This document shows, one piece after another, positions 1-5,626 of a DNA stretch of 9,031 nucleotides. Where the stretch lies: NCBI GenBank assembly GCA_009936895.1, contig JAACDS010000327.1, positions 1-9,031 on the forward strand, in the 5' to 3' direction. Made by a program: the position numbers and the translations under genes. The notes under the pieces are model-generated. The model worked only from the letters and a program-made list of their open reading frames with translations, was not told the DNA's origin and did not search any database. Position 1 is the first letter of the stretch. The number at the start of each line of letters is the position of its first letter. Source of the DNA: Pseudomonadota bacterium. Its GTDB lineage: Bacteria > Pseudomonadota > Gammaproteobacteria > Pseudomonadales > Azotimanducaceae.

Positions 1-11
1 AACACCGGACG

Positions 12-96
12 CTGAGAGAGCAGCACACAACCTATCCCATATATGGAAAGGTTAGTGTCTTGTAGTCTAAACAAGGTATGTGTGTTGCTCTCTAAG
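12..96. repeat. Long imperfect inverted repeat enclosing two small hairpins
   Basis: The arms at 12-29 and 79-96 pair over 15 continuous positions (15-29 with 79-93). Fourteen of these are Watson-Crick and one is G23-T85; one mismatch and two further pairs lie outside. The enclosed segment can form two more hairpins. One pairs ACCT (30-33) with AGGT (49-52) around the palindrome CCATATATGG (37-46). The other pairs CTTGT (59-63) with ACAAG (71-75) around a 7-nt loop. The whole could fold as a three-way junction. As plus-strand RNA the G-U pair is tolerated; as minus-strand RNA it becomes C-A. The element lies 9 bp beyond the CCA end of the tRNA-Val gene. It has no T-tract, so it is not a typical intrinsic terminator. 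It could be a small palindromic repeat (MITE or REP-like) or part of a structured RNA. I do not recognise the family and see no clear target duplication. Confidence 0.55.
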
Positions 97-105
97 CCAT
101 TGTTT

Positions 106-182
<77 letters not shown>

Positions 183-199
183 AGTAACTGACTGCGCGC

Positions 200-228
200 A
201 GTATATCGCCGTCCGCGGCCAAGACACC
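200..228 (-). promoter_or_regulatory. Putative promoter of the tRNA-Val gene
   Basis: On the minus strand there is a good -10 box, TATACT (205-200), followed directly by GCGCGC. A GC-rich discriminator of this kind is typical of stringently controlled stable-RNA promoters. Transcription would start about 10 bp before the tRNA 5' end. The -35 region (about 228-223, GGTGTC at 17-bp spacing) is a poor match to TTGACA, so the call rests on the -10 box, the discriminator and the position. Confidence 0.45.
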
Positions 229-260
229 AGTTCTTCCTGCGCAAAACCACCTTACCGGCG

Positions 261-2279
261 CTATCCAATCAAATTTTCTCGTTTGATCTGTATCACCTGA
301 TCGCGCAATTGGGCCGCTTCTTCGAATTCCAGATTCTGAGCATGGTCGAGCATTTGCTTTTCCATTTGCGCAAGCAACTTGCCAAGCGCCTTCGGATTAT
401 CCGGTATGACCACCGGAGCCGCGCCCGTACCTTTCTTTCCAGCACCCTTGCCGCGCTTGGGTGCTGAAGAGCGAGCGCCTTCCATGACATCGGCGATGCG
501 CTTATTGATCGTTTGCGGTGTGATCCCGTGCTTTTCGTTGTGCGCAATTTGCTTCTCGCGCCGTCGCTGTGTTTCATCCATCGCCCGCTGCATCGAACCG
601 GTCACTTTATCCGCGTATAGAATGACTCGGCCTTGGGCATTTCGGGCGGCACGTCCCATGGTCTGTATGAGCGAACCTTCCGAACGCAAAAAGCCTTCTT
701 TGTCGGCGTCGAGTATGGCCACCAAGCTGACCTCGGGCATGTCCAGCCCCTCTCTCAACAAGTTAATGCCAACCAGCACATCAAACTCACCCAGCCGCAG
801 ATCGCGAATAATCTCCATGCGCTCAACCGTATCGATATCGGAGTGCAGATACCGCACACGCACGTCATGCTCACCCAAGTAATCGGTTAAATCTTCCGCC
901 ATACGCTTGGTTAGGGTCGTCACTAATACGCGCTCGTTATTGGCGATGACCGATCGTATTTCGCCAAGCAAGTCGTCTACCTGACTGGTTGCCGGCTTGA
1001 TTTCGACTGGCGGATCGACCAGGCCTGTAGGACGCACCACCTGCTCCACCGTCGGGGAATTTTGTGCAATCTCGTACTTACCCGGCGTTGCGCTCACAAA
1101 AATCATTTGTGGCGCCAATCGCTCCCACTCTTCAAAGCGTAGGGGTCGGTTATCGAGGGCGGAAGGCAGTCGGAAGCCATATCCCACGAGGGTTTCCTTA
1201 CGCGAGCGGTCACCCTTGAACATGGCCCCTATTTGCGGAACGGTGACGTGAGATTCGTCTAAGATCAGCAGTGCGTCATCGGGCAAGTAATCAAACAGGG
1301 TTGGCGGCGCTTCGCCAGGGCCGCGCCCTGACAAATAACGGGAGTAATTCTCGATACCTGAGCAGTACCCAAGCTCTTGAATCATTTCCAAGTCAAATCG
1401 AGTACGTTGCTCCAATCGCTGGGCTTCCACTAGCTTGTTGGCCGCGGTCAATTCTTTCACCCGCTCGACCATTTCTTCTTTGATCTCGTCGAGCACCCTT
1501 ACAACCCGCTCGCGGGGTGTAACGTAATGGCTCTTCGGGAAGATCGTGTAACGGGGCACTTCGTTCAGCACCTCGCCGGTCAGCGGATCAAAGATCGAGA
1601 TCTCTTCGATTTCATCATCAAACAAGCCTATACGCACCGCGTCTTTTTCTGACTCCGCCGGAAAGACATCGATCACATCCCCGCGCACGCGATAAGTGCC
1701 GCGCTGAAAGGCGACGTCATTGCGCTCGTATTGCAGCTCTGTAAGACGACGCAGTACATCGCGCTGGGCCATGCGATCGCCGCGGTCTAAGTGCAATACC
1801 ATTTGCAGGTAAGACTGCGGATCGCCAAGCCCATAAATCGCTGATACTGACGCGATAATGATCGCATCGCGCCGCTGCAACAGGGCCTTGGTGGCGGATA
1901 AACGCATTTGTTCGATGTGCGCATTTACCGAGGAATCTTTTTCAATATAGGTATCCGAGGCCGGCACGTAAGCCTCGGGCTGATAGTAGTCGTAATACGA
2001 GACGAAATACTCGACGGAATTATTCGGGAAGAATTCTTTGAACTCGCCGTACAGCTGGGCCGCCAAGGTTTTATTGGGCGCCATAATCAGGGCAGGCCGC
2101 TGCAACCGAGATATGACGTTGGCAATTGAGAAGGTTTTGCCGGAACCGGTAACACCGAGCAGGGTCTGGTGAGCCAGCCCTGCTTCTAAGCCTTCGACCA
2201 GTGTATCAATCGCCACAGGTTGGTCGCCCGCCGGTTCGAACGGACTGACGACCTCTATTTTTTGCGACGATTCAGACAC
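261..2279 (-). CDS. uvrB: UvrABC excinuclease subunit B (UvrB)
   Basis: UvrB is the DNA-damage verification helicase of cytoplasmic nucleotide excision repair. It is loaded by UvrA, clamps the lesion strand and recruits UvrC for the dual incision. The 672-residue product is full length for the family. It shows Walker A GVTGSGKT (42-49), the lesion-gripping beta-hairpin region YYDYYQPEAYVP (95-106), SVSAIYGLGDP (144-154), the helicase motif DESH (341-344), SATPG (396-400) and motif QTMGRAARN (539-547). A C-terminal UVR motif for UvrC contact lies at about 635-670, after a Lys/Gly/Ala-rich linker (about 603-625). Translation starts at GTG (2279-2277); this start gives the usual N-terminus. A weak AGG ribosome site overlaps the stop region of the preceding small gene, 11 bp upstream, which suggests co-transcription and translational coupling. 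I saw no LexA box of the E. coli type upstream. No strong intrinsic terminator follows the gene. Confidence 0.98.
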   Translation of the reverse strand: MSESSQKIEVVSPFEPAGDQPVAIDTLVEGLEAGLAHQTLLGVTGSGKTFSIANVISRLQRPALIMAPNKTLAAQLYGEFKEFFPNNSVEYFVSYYDYYQPEAYVPASDTYIEKDSSVNAHIEQMRLSATKALLQRRDAIIIASVSAIYGLGDPQSYLQMVLHLDRGDRMAQRDVLRRLTELQYERNDVAFQRGTYRVRGDVIDVFPAESEKDAVRIGLFDDEIEEISIFDPLTGEVLNEVPRYTIFPKSHYVTPRERVVRVLDEIKEEMVERVKELTAANKLVEAQRLEQRTRFDLEMIQELGYCSGIENYSRYLSGRGPGEAPPTLFDYLPDDALLILDESHVTVPQIGAMFKGDRSRKETLVGYGFRLPSALDNRPLRFEEWERLAPQMIFVSATPGKYEIAQNSPTVEQVVRPTGLVDPPVEIKPATSQVDDLLGEIRSVIANNERVLVTTLTKRMAEDLTDYLGEHDVRVRYLHSDIDTVERMEIIRDLRLGEFDVLVGINLLREGLDMPEVSLVAILDADKEGFLRSEGSLIQTMGRAARNAQGRVILYADKVTGSMQRAMDETQRRREKQIAHNEKHGITPQTINKRIADVMEGARSSAPKRGKGAGKKGTGAAPVVIPDNPKALGKLLAQMEKQMLDHAQNLEFEEAAQLRDQVIQIKRENLIG

Positions 2280-2290
2280 GTCGGTTAGAC

Positions 2291-2557
2291 CTATTCTGCT
2301 GCACTGTCGCCAGCGTCTTCTGCCGCTTCGTCTGCCGCGTCAGCCGTTGCTTCTTCAGCGGCTTCTTCTACCGCTTCGTCTGCTGCCGGCTCTTCGGCCG
2401 GTGCCGCCGGCAGCGTAACTTTGACCAATTCGTTTGCCAGCAAAATGGCAACTTTCTCGTCTCCATTCACCGCTTTCTTCGCGGCGTTCTCAACGGCATA
2501 ACGACCATCACGACGCTGGTAAATGGTGTACTCATCATTCTTTACAACGACTTTCAT
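2291..2557 (-). CDS. Small protein of unknown function with acidic Ala-rich tail
   Basis: I do not recognise this 88-residue protein. Residues 1-50 look like a small folded domain, beginning MKVVVKNDEYTIYQRRDGRY and ending LANELVKVTLP, with mixed charge and no signal peptide, membrane segment or cysteine. Residues 51-88 form a low-complexity tail of 17 Ala and 15 Glu/Asp out of 38, with no Lys or Arg, probably disordered or helical. The frame is open upstream to 2668 (125 residues). I chose the ATG at 2557 because GGAG sits 6 bases before it, and because the upstream residues lack the pattern of a domain. The stop codon is 11 bp before the uvrB start on the same strand, so the two are probably co-transcribed. 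A role tied to repair or nucleic acids is only a guess from position. Confidence 0.75.
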   Translation of the reverse strand: MKVVVKNDEYTIYQRRDGRYAVENAAKKAVNGDEKVAILLANELVKVTLPAAPAEEPAADEAVEEAAEEATADAADEAAEDAGDSAAE

Positions 2558-2790
2558 CGACTTCTCCAAAGTTAGTTTTAACGTTTTTCCATCGGCAGTG
2601 TGCTCTGCTTCTGAGGAGACGCAGGCTACCGTGTCATGCCCTTGGGTTAAAGCACCGGCGTCAAGCAATTCTCAAATCGCGTCACGGCATAGCCTTATAA
2701 CCATTTTGAAGAGGTCAGGCCTCGCATTAGGTCAATGGTTCACTATAATCGCCCACCGACTTATCTGACACATCACACTCAGGATTTACC
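2558..2790. other. Divergent intergenic region between the small gene and fpr
   Basis: This 233-bp stretch separates the minus-strand small gene/uvrB unit from plus-strand fpr and must hold the promoters for both. On the plus side there is a clear -10 box close to fpr. On the minus side I see only a weak candidate: TTGAGA, then 17 bp, then CTTTAA, in the 2645-2675 area. No RNA gene or convincing protein frame is visible. The open frames crossing it have no supporting ribosome site or domain. Confidence 0.5.
2744..2749 (+). promoter_or_regulatory. Consensus -10 box of the fpr promoter
   Basis: A perfect TATAAT lies 41 bp upstream of the fpr start codon. No good TTGACA-like element exists at 16-18 bp spacing; that position reads about CTCGCA. 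This suggests a weak or activator-dependent promoter. A GAGG/CCTC inverted repeat with a 5-bp centre (2711-2723) overlaps the expected -35 region and could be a regulator contact. In Pseudomonas, fpr is activated under oxidative stress by a LysR-type protein, FinR; whether this site is equivalent cannot be told from sequence. Confidence 0.55.
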
Positions 2791-3546
2791 ATGGCCGCAC
2801 TCGTCGAGGAACAAGTAACAGAAATCACGCATTGGAATGACACGCTGTTCTCGTTCAAAACCACTCGCTCGGACAGTTTTCGATTCGCAAACGGCCACTT
2901 CGTTATGTTGGGCCTGCGGGTAGACGACAAGCCTTTACTGCGCGCCTATTCCATCGCCAGTGCCAACTACGACGAATATTTAGAATTCTTTTCGATCAAG
3001 GTGCAAGACGGCCCGCTGACATCGCGCCTGCAACACCTCAAGATCGGTGACACCGTACTTGTCAGCAAAAAGCCAGTAGGCACTCTGGTAATTGATGATT
3101 TGAAGCCGGGCAAACGTCTGGTGTTGTTGTCAACGGGTACTGGGTTGGCGCCCTTCCTCAGCATCACCAAGGACCCCGAGGTCTATGAGCGGTTCGATGA
3201 GATTTTGCTGGTGCACTGTGTCCGGGAAAAAAGCGAATTGGCTTACTACGACTACTTCAAAACCACCTTGCCCAACGACGAAGTTCTGGGTGAGATGATC
3301 GCACCCAAACTGACTTACCTCCCAACGGTTACACGAGAAGCCTTTGAGACCGAAGGTCGCATTACGCACCTGATGGATGACGGCACCCTGAACCTAGACC
3401 CACAAAGCGATCGCGTGATGCTATGCGGCAGCCAAGACATGTTGCGTGATGTCACCGCCCCACTCGATGCGCGGGGGTTCATCGCTTCTCCAGGACAAGG
3501 CCAGCCCGGGGATTATGTTTTGGCACGCGCTTTCGTCGACCAATAA
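2791..3546 (+). CDS. fpr: Ferredoxin/flavodoxin-NADP+ reductase
   Basis: This FAD enzyme transfers electrons between NADP(H) and ferredoxin or flavodoxin in the cytoplasm. It supports iron-sulfur metabolism, radical enzymes and oxidative-stress responses. The 251-residue product has the two domains of the short bacterial class (about 250-260 residues). An N-terminal FAD barrel carries RAYSIAS (51-57), the RxYS flavin-binding motif. A C-terminal NADP domain carries the STGTGLAPF loop (114-122), VHCVRE (141-146) and CGSQDM (212-217). The C-terminus, AFVDQ, resembles the AFVEK ending of Azotobacter and Pseudomonas enzymes rather than the aromatic C-terminus of E. coli Fpr; that C-terminal position influences nicotinamide access to the flavin. 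The ATG start is supported by AGGA (2781-2784) 6 bases upstream. The gene appears to be a single transcription unit. No clear terminator follows it. Confidence 0.93.
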   Translation: MAALVEEQVTEITHWNDTLFSFKTTRSDSFRFANGHFVMLGLRVDDKPLLRAYSIASANYDEYLEFFSIKVQDGPLTSRLQHLKIGDTVLVSKKPVGTLVIDDLKPGKRLVLLSTGTGLAPFLSITKDPEVYERFDEILLVHCVREKSELAYYDYFKTTLPNDEVLGEMIAPKLTYLPTVTREAFETEGRITHLMDDGTLNLDPQSDRVMLCGSQDMLRDVTAPLDARGFIASPGQGQPGDYVLARAFVDQ

Positions 3547-3564
3547 GCCGCTGGCGCCTCCTTA

Positions 3565-3588
3565 GACCTGCACGCTCAGATCTGCACG
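3565..3588. repeat. Short direct repeat GAYCTGCACG
   Basis: GACCTGCACG (3565-3574) and GATCTGCACG (3579-3588) differ at one base and are 14 bp apart. They begin 18 bp after the fpr stop codon. The copies are short and may be chance or remnants of duplication. The 14-bp period is the same as that of the operators downstream. Confidence 0.3.
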
Positions 3589-3640
3589 AACTCGTCTTTC
3601 CGACAGGCGATACCAAACTTCACAACACCCCCTAAACGGT

Positions 3641-3659
3641 TTGTTACTCAACGTAACAA
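3641..3659. promoter_or_regulatory. Inverted repeat, possible second operator
   Basis: TTGTTAC (3641-3647) and GTAACAA (3653-3659) are perfect inverted repeats separated by 5 bp. They end 4 bp before the putative -35 box of the efflux operon. This spacing fits a dimeric DNA-binding protein acting as an activator or co-repressor. The sequence differs from the TGGT/ACCA operators downstream, so it would bind a different regulator. It could also be a weak hairpin after fpr, but there is no T-tract. Confidence 0.4.
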
Positions 3660-3663
3660 CAGC

Positions 3664-3691
3664 TTGCATACACATACCATTTGTCTACAAT
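3664..3691 (+). promoter_or_regulatory. Putative sigma70 promoter of the gntR-RND operon
   Basis: A -35 box TTGCAT (3664-3669) and a -10 box TACAAT (3686-3691) are separated by 16 bp, a reasonable sigma70-type match. Transcription would begin near 3698-3700, exactly where the first operator copy starts. A bound repressor would therefore block initiation or clearance. Confidence 0.55.
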
Positions 3692-3699
3692 CTCCGCTC

Positions 3700-3727
3700 T
3701 GGTCTGACCAAAATGGACTGACCAAAA
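3700..3727. promoter_or_regulatory. Tandem GntR-family operators (two 14-bp repeats)
   Basis: The first copy contains TGGTCTGACCA (3700-3710), a perfect palindrome about a central T. It matches the TGGTnnnACCA core of operators bound by FadR/FCD-type GntR regulators such as PdhR and LldR. The second copy, TGGACTGACCA (3714-3724), has one changed base. With the trailing AAAA each unit is 14 bp and 13 of 14 positions are identical. The sites cover the predicted start of transcription and lie 20-47 bp before the gene for a GntR protein, so negative autoregulation is the simplest reading. Confidence 0.75.
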
Positions 3728-3746
3728 ATTGAGATAACTGGCTTCA

Positions 3747-4463
3747 ATGAGCATAAAGAGCGATCAAATAGCGGACGCACTAATCCAAGACGTACTGACT
3801 GGACGTTACCGCGTGGGCGAACGCCTGCCGTCAGAACGCGATCTGGTCACCCGCTTTGATGCCAATCGAGGCGCGGTGCGAGAAGCCATGGCAAAGGTCG
3901 CTCAACTGGGGCTGGCCGACGTCCTGCCTGGCGGCGCGCGCGTACGAGCCCGTGAATTGGCGAGCTTGGACGTGATTGGACATTTACTTGCTCAGCAAGA
4001 GTTACCAGACCCTCTATTGGTCGATCAGATTTTGGTCGTGATCAACAATTTGATCTCAGTAGCGGCTACCCAAGTATTGGAAAATGCCACAGACGAAAAC
4101 GTCAAAACGATTCGCCGTTTGTTGGAACCACTGATTCGAGAAGATTCCTCCAATGACGCGCACGGCGAAGCCCGTTTCGCCTTGATGAAAAATATCATGT
4201 TGGCCAGCAACAATTTACCGCTGCAATTGATCGCACGCACATTGCTCGAGCAGTTCGCGCCAAACATCAAAGCCATCAGCTGCTACGCCTTGCCTGACCG
4301 CGCACGCTACGCTCTGTACGCCCGCCAGCTAGACATCGCGCTGACTCGCAGAGATATAAAGGTACTGCGAAGCACCTTCGATGCATTCACTGAACTCAAC
4401 AGAGAAACCATGGCGAGGGCTTTCTTGCTCGCCGAAAGCGGCCAGGAGGCCATGACACGATGA
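3747..4463 (+). CDS. GntR-family (FadR/FCD-like) transcriptional regulator
   Basis: This 238-residue protein is probably the local repressor of the efflux operon. Residues about 5-68 form a GntR winged helix-turn-helix; the segment YRVGERLPSERDLVTRF (21-37) followed by NRGAVREAM (40-48) is typical. The helical C-terminal part (about 75-225) resembles an FCD effector domain, with ARFALMKNIMLASNN (142-156) at the place of the usual FHxxLxxASGN motif. The expected metal-binding histidines are not seen there or in the later helices, so the domain may bind a ligand without metal. The start ATG has only a weak ribosome site (GAG, 13 bases upstream), which would keep repressor levels low. The stop overlaps the adaptor start by 4 bp (ATGA), which implies translational coupling. 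The inducer is unknown. Confidence 0.88.
   Translation: MSIKSDQIADALIQDVLTGRYRVGERLPSERDLVTRFDANRGAVREAMAKVAQLGLADVLPGGARVRARELASLDVIGHLLAQQELPDPLLVDQILVVINNLISVAATQVLENATDENVKTIRRLLEPLIREDSSNDAHGEARFALMKNIMLASNNLPLQLIARTLLEQFAPNIKAISCYALPDRARYALYARQLDIALTRRDIKVLRSTFDAFTELNRETMARAFLLAESGQEAMTR
4444..4449 (+). promoter_or_regulatory. Strong ribosome binding site for the adaptor gene
   Basis: A full AGGAGG lies inside the last codons of the regulator gene, 10 bases before the adaptor ATG at 4460. It decides the start of the adaptor. It also contrasts with the weak site of the regulator, which suggests that the pump parts are made in excess over the repressor. Confidence 0.75.
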
Positions 4464-5620
4464 TCAGAACCTTTGTCATTCCGGCAATCATTGTTGCCGC
4501 TTTTCTTTCCATCGCCGCAACGTTGATGGCTACGTCGCCGGCGCTCGAACCCGCCAGCGAGACACCTATGCCTATGACCGTCCGCGCGCAAACCGTGGTG
4601 ACAGAGTCGGTTGAACTCATGGTGCACTCCCAAGGGTCTGTTGTGCCTTCAACGATCAGCCAACTCATTCCCGAGGTCTCAGGGCGCGTGGTTTGGACCT
4701 CGCCTGCCTTGGTTACCGGCGGCTTCTTCAATGCCGGGCAGGAACTGGCGCGAATCGATGAGCTGGACTATCGCAGCGCCCGAGATCGCGCAAACGCCAC
4801 GCTCAAACGCGCGACGGCAGAAGTAGAACACGCAAAGTTCGAATACCGTCGACTCAGAAGCTTGGCCGAACGCAAACTGGTATCACGCTCAGCGCTGGAA
4901 AACGGCCTGCGCGCCTATCGGGTCGCACAAGCGGCCATTGAGGACGCCAGGGCAAACTTCAACCAAGCCGAGGAGAACCTTAAGCGCACGGTGCTACGCG
5001 CACCGTTTACCGGTTTAGTGCGCGCAGAATCCGTCGACATCGGTCAGTTTGCCTCTCGAGGACAAGCGATTGCGACGCTGTACGCCAACGACATTGTCGA
5101 AGTGCGCCTCCCCATTGCAGACCGGCAGCTCGCATTCTTGAATTTACCCCCCCTGCGTAACGGCAACTTCCCGCCAGACATGCAGCCCAATGTAACCCTA
5201 AAAGCAGAGTACGGCGGCCAGACCATCGAGTGGATCGGCAAAATCGTTCGAGCAGAAGCTGAGATCGACACCGCAAGCCGCATGGTGCAGTTGGTTGCCC
5301 GCATCCGCAGCGATGAGATCAGCGAGGAACTTTCCGTTGGTCTATTTGTTACCGCCGAGATTTCTGGTCTCGCTGTCAATGACATTGTGCGTTTACCGCG
5401 CTCGGCTCTGCGCAACAATAACCAAGTGCTGGTGATCGACCAAGACAACAAAATTCGGTTTCGCACTGTTCGTCCACTGCGCCTGTATAAGGATGATGTG
5501 CTGATCGAAGCTGGTCTGCAGGCAGGCGAAAGAGTCTGTCTATCGACGATTCAGACTGCCATTGACGGTATGGACGTCAACCCTATTGACGAGACCTTTT
5601 TATCTGACTACCGAGGCTAA
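4460..5620 (+). CDS. RND efflux periplasmic adaptor subunit (membrane fusion protein)
   Basis: This 386-residue protein is the periplasmic adaptor that joins the RND pump to an outer-membrane channel. Residues about 4-25 are a hydrophobic N-terminal anchor or signal. There is no lipobox cysteine (the only Cys is at 360), so it is probably held by an uncleaved helix or secreted. The order then follows the HlyD/AcrA family: a first lipoyl half (about 65-100, with VSGRVVW), an alpha-helical hairpin (about 102-175, rich in Ala, Arg and Glu), a second lipoyl half (LRAPFTGLVRAESVDIGQF, 179-197), a beta-barrel (about 210-305) and a membrane-proximal region (about 308-375). It starts at the ATG of an ATGA overlap with the regulator and precedes the pump by 6 bp. 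The substrate cannot be inferred. Confidence 0.93.
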   Translation: MIRTFVIPAIIVAAFLSIAATLMATSPALEPASETPMPMTVRAQTVVTESVELMVHSQGSVVPSTISQLIPEVSGRVVWTSPALVTGGFFNAGQELARIDELDYRSARDRANATLKRATAEVEHAKFEYRRLRSLAERKLVSRSALENGLRAYRVAQAAIEDARANFNQAEENLKRTVLRAPFTGLVRAESVDIGQFASRGQAIATLYANDIVEVRLPIADRQLAFLNLPPLRNGNFPPDMQPNVTLKAEYGGQTIEWIGKIVRAEAEIDTASRMVQLVARIRSDEISEELSVGLFVTAEISGLAVNDIVRLPRSALRNNNQVLVIDQDNKIRFRTVRPLRLYKDDVLIEAGLQAGERVCLSTIQTAIDGMDVNPIDETFLSDYRG

Positions 5621-5626
5621 ACCACC

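Larger units (their letters stand above)
3547..3746. other. Intergenic region between fpr and the efflux operon
   Basis: This 200-bp gap contains, in order, a 10-bp direct repeat GAYCTGCACG (3565-3574 and 3579-3588), an inverted repeat (3641-3659), a sigma70-type promoter (3664-3691) and two tandem GntR-type operators (3700-3727). No intrinsic terminator with a T-tract is visible after fpr, so transcript ends there may depend on Rho. Confidence 0.6.

Noticed and set aside
59..75. Anticodon arm of a second tRNA (5-bp stem, 7-nt loop)
   Set aside because: The flanking sequence lacks an acceptor stem of tRNA type, a D arm and the GGTTCGAAT T-arm core.
12..96. Integron attC site or intrinsic terminator
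   Set aside because: The RYYYAAC/GTTRRRY core sites of attC are not present in the arms, and neither strand has a T-tract after the stem.
379..882. Plus-strand open frame of 167 codons
   Set aside because: It lies wholly inside uvrB on the opposite strand, is rich in Ser/Arg/Met as antisense frames are, and shows no domain.
2558..2668. Upstream extension of the small gene to a 125-residue protein
   Set aside because: The ATG at 2557 has an excellent ribosome site (GGAG, 6 bases) and starts the domain-like part; the extra 37 residues have no such support.
4307..4731. Overlapping minus-strand frames of about 110 codons
   Set aside because: They are shadows of the regulator and adaptor genes, without ribosome sites or recognisable domains.
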